Source: Acanthochromis polyacanthus (lineage: Eukaryota; Chordata; Actinopteri; Pomacentridae). Taken from it: 64,000 bases of DNA. Under the pieces are notes generated by a model. That model was given only the letters and a program-made list of their open reading frames with translations. It did no database searches and was not told the DNA's origin. The stretch spans positions 5,833,828-5,897,827 of the forward strand of contig NC_067123.1 in NCBI RefSeq assembly GCF_021347895.1, in the 5' to 3' direction. Made by a program: the position numbers and the translations under genes. Of the stretch, positions 44,701 to 57,569 are shown in pieces. Position 1 is the stretch's first letter; each line of letters starts with the position of its first letter.

Positions 44701-47700
44701 ATTCAACTCTGACACCTGCTATACAATTTGTAGCTCCAAGGTATTTCTGAATTGTTTCCATTTTCCCAACATTTTCCTCAGTCACTTCCCCTTGTATAAT
44801 TTGGGTGAAAAGTTCCTTTGAGATAATCTTTGACTCAAACAATTCACTGGCTGAGACCTGCTTTCTTAGCCCTTTGAACTTTCTTTCTTTGGATGACACC
44901 TCTGTAACGATGACCATCAGTATTTCAATGATCTCATCTATTGTCATGGCTCCTGTCCTGTACTGTTGTATGAGCTGCTCCCTTTTTTGTTCTGATATAT
45001 ATTCAGAAAGCAGCACTTCCCACACTGTAATGTCTTTGTTTTTAAATTTTCCTGCATTCATGGTGATAGTTTTGTTCTTCAGTGCAAGCTCTACTTGCTC
45101 ATCTGTGTGAAATACATGAGATTCCTCTGTATGCAGTGGTAGAAGAAGAAGCCCAGTTTTAGGGTCTTTCTCGCATCGATTCATCAACTGAAGGTAGGAA
45201 AGGTTTTCTTTGGTGTTTGGGTCAAAGAATCCCTTTGCCTCATCAGTGGGGTTCAACAGGAGTTTGTGAACTTCTTCATCCAGATATCCCTTTTTAATAG
45301 CAGCATGAACAGGTAGCCTGTGGCTCTGATTTGGATCAGTGATACCTCCAGTTGCCATTTGTGCATCAAGAAGTCGAAGTCCATCACGCCTTTGAATCAG
45401 CTGTTCATTCATGGCTTCAAACAGTGATATTGTTGCGTCTGTGTATGGATCTTTATAGCCAGTGACAGCTCGTTCAGCTAAGAGAAGTTGCTCGTGTACG
45501 TCTGGTCCAATTACATTCTCTTTTGCAGCGTCATCAACAGCATAGAATTTGTTCTTGAGAGGATCCATGACCCATCCTGTTGCAGCCTGTGCTTCCAGCA
45601 GTACAAGTGCAATGCCAGGTGTCAACAGATCTTCCTTTTTTGCTTCATAAATGCTCATTACTTTCTGGGATGGATGAACCTTAATTCCAGCAATGCTTCT
45701 GGTTCCTTTCAGGTATCCACTCACAGGCTCACCTTCAGTTACTGTTTCAAAGGTGAGTTTTCCATCTTTCACCTGCTTGAATGTTTCTGCATCAATGATA
45801 TCCGAATCCAGTAGTTGTTGTGCAGAAACGTGCTTTCTCAGGCCCATTGTCATCTTGGGGGTTTCACTCTCGAGTTTTTCAATCGTGGAAATCACTTTTG
45901 TGATTATATTTTGTGTGGTAATCTGCCTAGTTCTGTATTTTTCAATGAAGTCAAGCCGCTGATCATCAGTGAAGTACCGAGACTGGATCAAGTCCCACAA
46001 AGAAACAGATTTTCCTGAATAGCACCCTACAGACATGCTCAAAGTTGTTTTTTCAAACTCTTGCTTTATTTCCTTGTCAGTGTAGGTCTTTTCCTTTGTT
46101 GCTGAAGCTTTTGGTTTGTCATTCAGTGGCAGGAGACACAGTCCAGTTTCTTTATCTTTCACACATCTGTCCAACATCTCCATGTAGGTCAGATTCTCTT
46201 TTGTCTTTGGGTCAAAAAAGCCCTTTGTGTCATCAGTTGGGTCTGTCAGGATCTGATTAAGTTCTGCATCAAAATATCCTTTCCTGTATGCAACCTCAAG
46301 GGGTAAGTGAAGGCACTTCAAGGGATCAATGATACCACCAGTTGCAATCTGGGCCTCAAGTAGACGGATGCCATGTTGCTTGACAATAAGATCCTTTGTC
46401 AATGCTTGGAAAAGTGAGATCTTTTGACCAGTGTATGGATCCGTGTAACCAGTGACAGCCCTCTCTGCAGACAGAAGCTTCTCATACATCTGCGGACCAA
46501 TGACCTTTTCTCTGAGAGCTTTTTCTACTGTGAGTTTTTTGTTACTCACAGGGTCAACAACAAACCCTGTAGCCGCTTGTGCTTCAAGGAGGCAAAGAGC
46601 AGTGCCAGGTGTAAGAATGCCAGTTCTTTGTGCCTCATAGATACTGAGTTTCTGATTGGAGGGTTGTAATATCAATCCAGCTACACAGCTTGTCCCTTGT
46701 AGGTAAGTTCTCACACTGTCGATTTTCATCACATCAGTGCTTGTCACCTTTCCATCGACTAAACTATTGTATGTTTTTCATCCACAATTCCAAGATCCAA
46801 AAGATCCACAACAGAGATTTCTCCTCTGAGGCCTTCAAAGTTCAGCCCTGCTTGCTGTTTTATCTCCTTGCTCTCAACAATCTCTAAAATGGTGACAATT
46901 AGTTGCTCAATTGTGATTTTCCTTGACTTGAAGAGTTTGAAAAACTCCTGTCGTTTGTCCTCAGACAGGTACTCTGAATTGATAAGGTCCCACAGTGTTG
47001 TGTGCTTGCCCTTGAACCTGCCATACTTGACAGTAACTGTTGTTGTTTTGAATGTTTCCCTCATATTATCATCTATGTTGATTTTGCTGCTCTTGCTTTT
47101 AAGAGGCAGGAGGCATAGACCTGTACTGGGGTCTGTCACACATCTCTCCATGAGCTGTAAGTATGTCAAGTTTTCAAGGGAGTTGGGATCAAAGAATCCT
47201 TTGGTGTCATCACTTGGATCATCCAGGATTTGATTCATTTCTTCATTAAAGTAGCCCCTCTTATAGGCCACATGGACAGGAATGCGGTGGCTGTTCACTG
47301 GGTCGATGATTCCACCGGTGGCAATTTGTGCTTCCAAGAGCCGAATTCCATGATCCTTTAGGATGAGGTCTTTTTGCATTGCTTGGAACAAAGAGATTGT
47401 TGTGCCATCATATGGATCTTTGTATCCGGTGACTGCTTTCTCTGCTGAACGCAGCTTTTGACAGATGTCTGGCCCGACGATCTTTGCTTTAACAGCATCA
47501 TCCACTGAAAACTTTCTGTTTCCAATAGGATCAATGATGAATCCTGTTGCGGCCTGCGCCTCCAGTAGAATCAGAGCAGTTCCTGGCATCAGCTTTCCTT
47601 TCTGTTTAGCCTGGTAGATGGTCATGATTCGAGAATCAGGAAGCAGAATGCCTGCAATGCTGCCCTTCCCCTTTAAGTACACATTTACATTTTCATCTTC

Positions 47701-49419
47701 TACCACTTCCTTCACAGAGGTTTTTCCCTTTTTCAGGTCCTCCAGAACCTTCTCACTAATGATATCTGCCTCCACAAGTTGTTTGGCTGTAACCGTTTCC
47801 CTAATACCCTCAAAGACAACTTCAGTTGTTTTCACAGACTTTTCTATCACTTCTAGAACTGTTGTAATGATAATCTTGATACTGAGCTTCCCTTCTCTGT
47901 ATTTTTGAAAGATGTCTTTCCTCTGGTTTTCGTCAAAGTATTCTGACATCAGAAGTTCCCACAGAGAAACTGTCAATCCAGTGTACTTTCCATACATCAC
48001 CTTCACCTTCTCCTCTAGAAAAGCCTTCTTTGTTAGGTAATCAATGAAGCTGAAATTCCGCCCATCTGACTTATCAATGAGAGGAAGGAGGCACAGTCCA
48101 GTCACAGGATCAGTGACACACCTCTCCATCAACTCCAGATAGGTTAGATTGTCTTCTGTGTTTGGGTCAAAAAACCCTTTTGTGTCATCGCCTGAATTGT
48201 TTAGTATGGCGTTCATCTCTTCATTGAAGTAACCTCTCTTGAAGGCCACTTCTGTGGGAAGTCTGTGACTGTTGACTGGGTCTATTATTCCACCTGTAGC
48301 GATTTGTGCTTCAAGAAGGCGGATCCCATGTTCCTTAACAATGAGGTCTTTAGACAGTGCTTGAAACAGGGAAATAGTTTCACCTGAATATGGGTCTTTG
48401 TACCCAGTAACTGCTCGCTCAGCAGAACGCAGCTTGGCATGGTATTCAGGGCCGACAAGCTTGTTCTTGAGAGCTTCATCCACAGTGAACCTTTTATTTT
48501 CCACTGGATCAATCATGAACCCAGTAGCAGCTTGTGCCTCCAGTAGAACCAGTGCTGTTCCAGGCATCAGTATGCCTTGCTTCATGGCTTGATAAATGCT
48601 CATTCTCTTATTGGATGACAGTATGGCAATACCTGCGATGCTACCTTTCCCTTCCAGGTATTCTTTCACTGTTTCCATCAGCATTACGTCCTGCGTTGTG
48701 GTCTTCCCCTTCTGTAGATCATCGTATGTCTGTTCGTCAATGATCTTTGATGCGAGGAGTTCGGTGGAGGAAATGCCTCTTCGCAGACCTTTGAAAGTGA
48801 TGCAGACAGGAAGGAGCAGCAGGCCTGTGTCCGGCTCCACGGTGCAGTTCTCTACAAGGCGTTGGTAGCTCAGATTTTCTCGTGAGCTTGGATCGTAAAA
48901 CACTTTGAGCTCTGACATCTGGTCATTGAGCAAATCTTTCTCATAGTGACCTTTCTGAATTGCAGAGTCAACTGACAGATTCGTCTTTTCGACAGGATCA
49001 AACAGGCCTCGTGTGGCTATCTGTGCTTCCAGCAGCCTCAATCCATAATCTCTTGGGACCAAATCTTTCTGTATAGCCTGAAATACAGATATTATTTGAT
49101 TGGTGTAGGGGTCTACATACCCACTGATGGCTTTCTCTGCTGTGAGAAGTTTCTCTTTCATTTCTGGTCCAACTACTCCCTCTTTAACAGCTTCTGCAAC
49201 GGGAAGTATTCTGTTGTTTATCGGATCCACGATGCCTACTGTGGAAGCTTGTGCTTCAAGCAGGGCTAACGCAGTCCCTGGCTTGAGCAAACGTTTTTTC
49301 ATTGCTTGATATATCGTCATCTTTTCCTTTGATTTCTCCAGGAATATGCCAGCCACAGGTCCGTGGACTTCTGTGCAGCCATTTTGCTTTACCTCCGGGT
49401 CCCGACTGTTGGAAAGCAT
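40922..49419 (-). CDS. eppk1: Epiplakin-like plectin-repeat protein (one giant exon)
   Basis: Cytolinker made only of plectin-repeat domains, expected to bind keratin filaments in epithelial cells. The start ATG at 49419 (MLSNSRDPEVKQNG) lies shortly after an acceptor TTTACACAG, so the coding region is one exon, as in mammalian epiplakin. It ends at TGA 40924-40922, about 2830 aa. Nine domains are countable from their opening blocks (MTIYQAMKKRLLKPG to LSIYEAKSRSLLTPG). Each carries LLEAQAATG, GYKDPY.G.TISLFQA, LLEAQIATGGIIDP and KGFFDP repeats. There is no coiled coil or actin-binding domain, which separates it from plectin. The last four domains lie in a 1077-bp (359-aa) tandem array. Linkers there are Thr/Ser-rich (TTITTSSSS). 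One break: near 46774-46778 an A-run appears one base short, turning DEKTYNSLVDGK into a frame that stops. It could be an assembly error. Human EPPK1 has more domains, also with near-identical C-terminal copies. Confidence 0.93.
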
Positions 49420-49439
49420 CTTGGCCTAGAGGGCTGTGT

Positions 49440-50890
49440 AAACAGAAAAAAAATTGATTAGATTAGTTTGGATATTGCATCTCTAGTATTGTAAGCAATA
49501 TTAAACATATTCTATATCAATAACAACACTTCTTATATAGAAACTGAGTGTAGCGTTGATTTAGCTAGCAGTCCTAATAAAAACATCCAATGACTTGTTA
49601 CTTTAACTCAGGTATTTTTATTTTCAGTAATGTATTGTACTTTTCTACTTGTCGCCCCATTTATTCACGTTAAATTATGTTGTTTTCCGAGCAATATCTA
49701 AAAAAAGAACTTCACTAGGGATTAATAAAGTTTTATCTCATCTTCATCTCTTATTATAGTTTTTACCAGCGTTACTTTACACTAGCACTGCCCATAATGC
49801 ATCTAAAATGTAGGTGTTGCACTGGCAAGACGCATTTATTGCTAGTTTACGCATCAAGCAGCACAAAGTAGTGGAAGGTTACACTTGTGCCATCTTATAT
49901 TGTGCAAAAAGAAATCCAGCAATTAGTCCTACTTTCGATTCAACTTTGTGGCCATTTTGGAAGATACAATTTATGGCGGTTATAATTTGTGTGGTGTAAT
50001 ACAGTGACAGGTACAACACAATAACGTTCAGCAACACTGATAACTCCTACCTCCAGTTGACACCTCTTGAACAGTTTCAACAAAAGCGTGTGTAGTGTAT
50101 ATCCATATATTTGTACATGTGGATGCACAAAATAACATGGCAGGTTTCTTTGCATTTACAAAATTGTTAAAGTATTTATCATATGTAAATTATTGAGACT
50201 TTCTTCAACCAGGGCAGGATTCCATTTTGATATTTACATATTCTCTTGTAGTTGTTTAACAGATCTTTGGTTTTCCCTCATAATGCGCTATCGAATTAAT
50301 TCTACATGTTTGACACTATAGATGTTGTTAGTTGCTCACTAATTGTAGGATTGTATACTAGTGCTTCTGTGAAATGTAATGCAGTCCAGTACAACTTCTC
50401 TGCCATGAATTCAAGTTTTGCAAAGCTTCCACATTTTCAGATTTTGTTGACATAAACAAGGCCTGCTTTATGTCTATTATTGAGGTTGTAGTGGGTGGTA
50501 ACCTTTTTGATGTCCATTAAAACTAAACATGTAGACATTTTATAAAGGTCAAATTTATAGCAGAGCTGTTGTATTGGATTGCATTGGATTTCACAGGTGT
50601 ACCTAATAAAGTGGCCGGTAAATGTTTCCAATACTTGAGCACAATACTGTAGGTAAAATGTATAAATGAATGGTACTCAAATTCAGCCCCACTAGGTTTC
50701 AGGAAAATACAAAAGTAAAACAATATCTTTATCTCTTATCCGTGACTTCCTCAAAGATTGCCAGTCTAAAGAAATGGCAGTGATAATGGCAGTAAAGATA
50801 TTCTGTTTTCTTTATAGAGAACTGAACTTGAATGACACCCAATAAATAGGTCTTGCTGTAGACGGTCAGTGTTCCAACTGCATATCAAAC
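49440..50890. other. Upstream of eppk1 coding exon, no gene seen
   Basis: Non-coding on both strands. Small repeat scraps are present: GGGATTAATAAAGTTTTATC near 49717 and GTGTACCTAATAAAGTGGCC near 50597 resemble dispersed fish repeat tails. No element ends were resolved. Confidence 0.5.
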
Positions 50891-51003
50891 CTTTTAGTTT
50901 TTGACTCAGCTTCAGATCCTTCCGGTCGTTCCAAAATCCAGAATAAAGAACAAAGGTGCTTGATCTTTTATGGTCAGAGCCTCTGGGCTTTCGAACTCCG
51001 TCC
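50891..51003 (-). other. Weak candidate internal exon
   Basis: The minus strand shows TTTTGTCTCTACAG acceptor, 113 bases, then a GTTTGA donor. It is open in a frame reading DGVRKPRGSDHKRSSTFV. It could be a 5' exon of eppk1 transcripts or chance. No family is recognised. Confidence 0.18.
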
Positions 51004-51991
51004 CTGTAGAGACAAAACAGCACATTTTATCTTTATCTCTTCTGTCTTAATCAAACTAAGCTTGTGATTTGATACCGTCATTATTTTATGATCTGTGAAA
51101 AAAAGATACTGTAACTGAAGTTACATTTTTGTTTGGAAAAGAAATGAACTGTCTGCTCGTCCCTGGATATGTTTCACAACCATCACATATTTACTTTGGC
51201 ATGACACGATGTAATGTGTCAAAACTGGAACAGACAGACGCCCAGTGTTGCAACAACAGGCATGGGAAGACTTAAACAGAGACAACTGCAAATACAAAAG
51301 CTATGTAAGAGTAAATATTCATTGCAATCCCTACACCATGCAACCAAACATAATGAATAATAAAACACAGAGAGCTTTCTATTGCAGACAGCAAAGGATG
51401 GACTTTGGACATCTAGTTGACTTTCATTTGATGTCGTAGCAAAAAAGACTGAAGAGTTAAAACCAGCAGATAGACATTCTGTACTAGACAGTGTGGCATA
51501 AAATTATCAACTAAAAGCTACTATCTTGCTATCAGTGGGTATATTAACACACTATGAAATAAATGCATAAAGCTAAACAGCACACCTCCCAGACCACTAG
51601 CTCCTCTAAAATGCAAAAACACATACAGGTCATTCCATGTCTATTTTGCAGCATTTTCTTTGTGGAAATCTGTGGAGCAGCATTTTAAGTGCCATAACTT
51701 GAGAAAAAAAGTAGCTAGAGTCCTGAAATTTTGTAGGCTCATTAATATGTACATATGTTCACCAATGGTATAACTCTGCTTTGACAGAAATATACAAACT
51801 CAGGACTCCAGCTATATTATTTCTCATGTTTTGGCACTTAAAACGTTGTGCCACATACTGGAACAACAACAACAAAAAATAAGAAATGATGCAAAAATCA
51901 ACTCTCTTTAGGAGTTTTAACTCTAAAACTAATTTTCCCTGCAACCCCAGACTTTACACATGGTCAACTCAGTCAGTATCCACCACTTTAA

Positions 51992-52535
51992 CGCTTTACG
52001 CTTCAGTGCGTCGTAGGTGTACCACCGGCGGTACACCTACTAATTTGCATAGGAATTTCAAGAATGTCCGACGGCTGCAAACCCGATTATACAAACACTA
52101 TACGCCGATGGAAAGCTTAGATTCTCATGAATCCGCCGGTATAAACCACTTTCAGATGTGATTACCACAGCGGGTGAGAAAAACACATTTGTCCGACAAA
52201 AACAAATATTCATCCATCCGTTCTCTATACACGGCTTCAACGCACACAGCGCGACTCACATTTCCGGGTTTATTATTACACACACAAAAAAAGATTCCAC
52301 AAAAAACGGCCATAATCCAACCTTTTACATCAGATGACACAAGCCAGTAAACTATTTTGTCCAAAACATGTCCTGAAGTCGGTATAAAATCCACGAATCG
52401 GTCGTTTTCAAGGAAATGCACCTCGCGATGTGCGTCCAATATTCCCTGTATTTTTCGTAATTTTTTTTATTTAAAAATAGAATATTAGCGATTTTTTCTA
52501 CTGAAAACGGCTGGAATTGACTGAAGCTTAAAGGG
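51992..52535. mobile_element. TTAA-flanked MITE, 544 bp
   Basis: It is bounded by TTAA at 51988-51991 and 52536-52539. The ends CGCTTTACGCTTCAG and, on the reverse strand, CCCTTTAAGCTTCAG form an inverted repeat with three mismatches. Near the left end a 28-bp near-perfect palindrome, GTAGGTGTACC-ACCGGC-GGTACACCTAC, is present. No coding. It is probably piggyBac-related and distinct from the other two TTAA families here. Confidence 0.8.
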
Positions 52536-52799
52536 TTAAAAAAGACCACATTGAAGATGGCTGGGCGTGGGGCATTCACACAATAACATTGACACAGATG
52601 GTTTTTAATGTTTGTTTTCTACTTCTTTCTCAAGGAAACTCTCGGCCCACGTGAAAAAGCATTAAAAAGAGTAAAGTATCATAACAAGCATGCCAACAGG
52701 CGACAATATAATTACAACCCTAAAACCATGTTGGCTTGTCACACCTGAACAAAAAGCTAATAAAGGCACCAGTGGGCTACCATCAATGGTGCAAAGAAG

Positions 52800-53290
52800 A
52801 AATGGAAAATGGAAGCAGAAAACAACAACAAAAGGGATAAAGAACAAAAGTCAGACAAAAAACAAGAAAAACAAGACAAGATATTACAAAAATGAGACAC
52901 AAATCAACAAAAGCGAGAAACAAAATGACAAAAAATGAGACAAACGACACAAAAGACAACAAAAAAGAGACAAAAATTTATAAAATGACAAAAATGTGAA
53001 GAAATGACAAAATCGAAACAAAAATGGCAAAAGCAAGAACTCAAAACAACAAAAAATAGACAAGCGAGACAGTTGAGATGAAGAAAAAACTCAAAGCGAC
53101 AAAAACAAGACAAGAAAACAACAAATAAAGTAAAACACAAAATGACAAAAATGAGGCAAAAACACAAGTGAGACAAAAGGAAACACAAAACGACAAAAAA
53201 GGGACAAACAACAAAAGTCAGACAAAAAACAACAAAAACAAAATATTACAACAATGAGACACAAATCGACAAAAGAACAATGAACAACAT
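52800..53290. repeat. (GACAAAA)-type minisatellite, array 1
   Basis: Purine-rich on the plus strand, with units such as GACAAAAA, AACAAGACAAAATATTACAA and ATGAGACACAAA. Related arrays are at 56565-57480 and 58560-58935. Long minus-strand frames across it are translated repeat (Phe/Leu/Val/Cys-rich), not genes. Confidence 0.8.
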
Positions 53291-53459
53291 CATATTTAAC
53301 TTCATGATTCAAACAACTTGTCATTGTCTTGAAATTATTTCAAATTGATGGTTTTACAAATTTACAATTTGCATTTAAAGCTCGTGTCTGGAGTTTCCGT
53401 TTGTTTTCAATTTATGTATCATTGTTTAACAAAGCTTAAATGTGTTAGTCTAGTTCGAT

Positions 53460-53940
53460 ACTATAATATAAAGTTAGTATGACGCGATATGAAAATTTAT
53501 TCCTGAGCTCCGCCTTCCTCTCATAGACCCCCATGTTATTCCAAAAAGCGCCGGTCGCTGCCGACCAATCAAGTTCGAGCTTCAGCTTTGTCATGCTGTC
53601 AATCAACGGTTACGCGCACAGCAAGCAAGCCCATGCAGAGGTGGGCGAGCTACGCACTACGCAACCGCGCGCACATTTGTTTTGCTTGTGGAGGAGAGAG
53701 CATCAGGGATCAGCAACTTCCAGAAAAGTTACCAATCCCACGGCTTGTCAGGCCAAGAGACTGCAGGATGTTTTTTGGCTCGGGGTGCTCGCGTCGCTCC
53801 CCGACCACGGCCTCCATAGCCCGCCTGACGGCTTCGTTTAGATGCCCAACCTCTGGAGGAAGATGTTGGGGCGTCTGGGACATACTCTTCGTCAGAGGAG
53901 TCATGCAATTCTGAACTCTAGATAGAAATAAATAAACAAT
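53460..53940 (-). other. CpG-rich island with a possible short coding exon
   Basis: GC and CpG rise abruptly (CGCGCGCAC, CGCGTCGCTCCCCGACC) and a CCAAT box lies at about 53564. On the minus strand a frame from about 53911 to a TAA at 53731-53729 reads SDEEYVPDAP, then a basic Gly/Arg part YGGRGRGATRAPRAKK, then KPWDW. It could be a promoter plus first exon of a transposon-borne or host gene. An acidic start of this kind is also seen in piggyBac-type transposases. No identity is claimed. Confidence 0.3.
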
Positions 53941-54299
53941 GTAACACATATACACGCGTAAATGCACTAAGTTTGATAAACAACGTCATCGAGAGGGATA
54001 CACGAGCGTGTTGTTGCTGGCATTTTCATCTGCCCAGGGACTACAGTTGGAAATTAGCTTTATAGCTAAAACTGGTACATTTACAGAAATGTTGATTAAT
54101 GTGTACTGTCCCTGTTGAAATAAACTAATAAAATAAAAATAAAAATAATCACAAGCGTGCACAAATAAAGGGGCGTCACTAGGTATCTTGCGAAATCAGA
54201 GGGAGGGAGGGACCAACAGTGTTTTGGGAGACGCTGCGATTCAAACTCCGGACAGCAGCTATAATGTCTTCTCTGTCATTTTTCCACTTTATAAAATCC

Positions 54300-54368
54300 T
54301 CCTGTGGGCCGGATTGGACCCTCTGTGGGGCCGGTTTTGGCCCGTGGGCCGCATGTTTGACACCCCTG
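54300..54368. mobile_element. hAT-like right terminus
   Basis: GGGCCGGTTTTGGCCCGTGG, then GCATGTTTGACACCCCTG, is the reverse of the CAGGGGTGTCAAAC-type end used by the hAT elements at 20516 and 36353. The matching left end was not located. It may belong to a copy enclosing array 1 and the CpG island. Confidence 0.6.
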
Positions 54369-55360
54369 ATCTACAGCATAATCCAAACTTCACAGTGATA
54401 ATCTGCATTTGCATTTCACTGCACTGCTTATCAGTAAAATCAGAAAATCTATCATAAACGATTAATCTGAATCCAACGTTGAAGCATAAACATAGAATGA
54501 TAAAAACAGGAAGTGAACTTATCGAGGCAGAATCTTCAAGTCTCTCATGAGCAGCTACTGTGCTGAAGAAACATTTACAAAGGTCTCATGACATTCCAGT
54601 TTGAAAACGTCTATTACAGTGGCATAAAAAAATGTGAGGAGTGTACTGTTATGTAAAAAAACAAGGACTCTGTGCAGATGTTCAGGTGATACGTGACTGT
54701 TTTGTGCTGTGCATGATGTCAGCGTCGCCCGAAGGAGCAAACCTAATCATTCTTAAGGAAAAAAAGGGTGTGGAGGGGAACTCAGCCATGACAACTTCAC
54801 AAAGCTGCTGTAAGCCTACACTGAGAGAGTAAATCTGGATCTGGGACAAGGCTCTACTGTTGGTTCATGTGGAGATTTAGTCTGAAAGTAGTACAGTTAT
54901 ATTGATGAGCTTCAGCACCTGAGATTAGGCTGTCATGTATAATCTCAGTGGACTAAAGGTGTGCTTAATGTGAGGTCATTATCTTCTGTTGATGACATCA
55001 CAGCTCCAGGCCCAGTAAGTCAAACTAAAACCTGCGTGTTTGTACAACAGCAGCAGCTCTGCGGTGCTTCGGTATCTCTTTCTGCAGCTGCTGCCCGACT
55101 TTGTCAATGTTTGAATGTCTTAATGATGCTGAACATTCACTTTACATTTATTGCGCCATGTGAGTTTGCTTATCAGACCATGAAGTCAAATGCAACAGCT
55201 GCAGAAAGCTGAAGAGTTTCCACACCGCTAACAGAGCTTCAGTGTTTGCAGGACTTACAGGTAAATCCACCGTCCTGCACTGAAGGTGATGGTTAAATAC
55301 ATAAAGAGTGGAAACATGTTTAAACACAACAGAACATATGTCTGTATTAACATTTACACT
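54369..55360. other. Non-coding, no gene seen
   Basis: Short frames only. No motifs, RNA genes or repeat boundaries are supported. Confidence 0.5.
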
Positions 55361-55366
55361 ACCGGT

Positions 55367-55714
55367 CAACAGTTTGGGCTCATGTAGAAATGTCCTTATT
55401 TTTGAAAGAAAAGCAGTTTTTATCAATGAAGATAACATTAAATGAATGATAAATCCAGTGTAGACATGGTTAATGTGGTAAATGACTATTCTAGCTGGAA
55501 AGTTTTAATGGAATATCTCCATAGGGGTACAGAGGAACATTTCCAGCAACCATCACTCCTGTGTTCTAATGCTACATTGTTAGCTAATGCTGTTGAAAGG
55601 CTCATTGATGATTAGAAAACCCTTGTGCAGTTATGCTAGCACATGGATAAAAGTGTGAGTTTTCATGGAAAACATGAAATTGTCTGAGTGACCCCAAACT
55701 TTTGAACGCTAGTG
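55367..55714. mobile_element. Tc1-type MITE (copy B)
   Basis: Starts CACTACCGGTCAACAGTTTG next to TA at 55365-55366 and ends CCCCAAACTTTTGAACGCTA then GTG. Interior nearly identical to the copy at 36468-36833, with an 11-base gap relative to it after TAGCTGGAAA. Confidence 0.82.
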
Positions 55715-56429
55715 TGCTTCTGGATTGTTCTCTGTTGTTAATGTAATCAAAGTTTATACTCCTGTCCTTCTCTGGAAAAGAACTCTAAGGAGCAATAAAA
55801 AAACACCCGTTGGCCCCTTTATTAGGCACACACAAAGGCGGAGTTGTGTTTATTCAAACACCAGAGCACACCTAGAGTATGTTCATGGTTGAGTTGTGGC
55901 TCCTGTTGCTCCTTTGGTATGTTTACATACGTCGATCAGCTGTGACTGGCCACATGACCGAATGCTAGGCTGACTGTCTGAGCAGCTTCATCATCCTGAG
56001 AGGAATATCAGCTAAACATCAACGAGTGATGATAAACGATAATGCTTAACAATTCCACTTAGTTGTGCCGAGCAAATGAACCTGCATTTCAAGCATCTGC
56101 AGGGAGGAAGAGCTGCAGAGTTCAGGCTGATCTAACGGATGAAAGCTTTCATTTCCTGCAGGATCTGTGGACGCAGCACAGAATGGTTCAACTGGCTGCT
56201 TTGTTGAGTTTCTTTGTAACTGCGTCACAAATAAATAAACAAATGTATGAAGAATAAAACCAGCTGCACACCGGCTTGGCAGAAAAATAACAGAATCCAT
56301 CATGTTGCACAAAGTTTGAGGGTGGAATGTTTTCTTGTATGCATTTTACACTTTAGTAAAAGGATTGCAAATGTAAATGTTACCTTTTTACAAAACATCA
56401 CTAACAACATAAACTCGCTGAAGAAAAAT

Positions 56430-57531
56430 AAGTTCAATTTCAACAATACTATGCCTCAGTTTATCGTTTACATATTACAACTTCCAGTTCACAGATTATC
56501 TATAAAAGAACACAACATTTAGTCACAGCTATCTGAGCTGAACGATACAGGATTTTACTTTATGATCAAAATGACAAGTCAGGCAAAAAAACAAGACAAA
56601 ATATAATATAAATGAGACAGAAAATGACAGAAATAAGACAAGAAATACAAGTGAGACTAAAAGGAAACACAAAAAGACAAAAACTACAAAGAAAATGAAA
56701 AACCAAGAGACAAACGACAAAAGAGGGACAAAAAACCGACAAAAAAACAGACAAAATATTACAAAAACGAGACACAAAACGAAAAAAGCAAGAAACAAAA
56801 TGAGACAAACGACGCAAAACAATAAAAAAAGAGACATAAAATTAGGCAAAAAAGTTACATAGTGACAATAAATGACACAAATTAGACAAAAACTGACAAC
56901 AGCGAAAACAAAAACAACAAAAAACAAACAAACAGAAGAGAGACAAAAAACACAAAACGACACATACGAGAAAAAATAATGAATAAAGCAAAACACAAAA
57001 TGATAAAAATAAGACAAAAAACACAAACAAGACAGAAAGGAAGCATGAGACGACAAAAACGAGAAACAAAACGAAAAAATATGAGACAAACAATAGATGT
57101 CAGACAAAAAAAGACAAAAAACAACAAAAACAAGACAAAACATTGCAAAAATGAGACACAAAGATACAAAAAAACAGACAAAAACACAGGCAAGACAAAA
57201 AAGGGACACAAAATGACAAAAATAACGAATAAAGTAAAACACAAAATGACAAAAATAAGACAAAAACACAAACGAGACCAAAAGGAAGCACGAGACGACA
57301 AAATCGAGAAACAAAACGAGAAAAATATGAGACAAACAGATGATGGATGTCAGACAAAATAAGACAAAAAACACAAGCGAGACAGAAAGGAAGCATGAGA
57401 CGACAAAAACGAGAAACAAAACGAAAACAATATGAGACAAACGATAGATTTCAGACAAAGCAAGATAAAAAACACAAGCGAGACAGAAAGCGGCCAGTTT
57501 TGGGCCGCGGGCCGCGTCTTTGACACCCCTG
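56430..57531. mobile_element. hAT-derived element with internal GACAAAA array 2
   Basis: The left part (TTCAATTTCAACAATACTAT, CAACATTTAGTCACAGCTAT) matches sequence inside the hAT element near 20730-20825. A GACAAAA-type minisatellite fills 56565-57480. The right end GGCCGCGTCTTTGACACCCC is a hAT terminus. It is therefore a non-autonomous derivative whose interior was replaced by the array. The 341-codon minus-strand frame across it is translated repeat. Confidence 0.68.
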
Positions 57532-57569
57532 CTGCAGATGATATTAGAATACAACTAAAGACAAATATA

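Noticed and set aside
41777..48868. Many repeated plus-strand frames of 60-120 codons
   Set aside because: Antisense shadows of the eppk1 repeats, recurring at the same 1077-bp period.
52904..53324. Minus-strand hydrophobic frames over array 1
   Set aside because: Translated minisatellite, with no start context, domain or splice support.
56529..57554. 341-codon minus-strand frame rich in Phe, Leu, Val, Cys, looking like a membrane protein
   Set aside because: It is the translation of the GACAAAA minisatellite; the same peptide words recur with the DNA repeat and in other frames.
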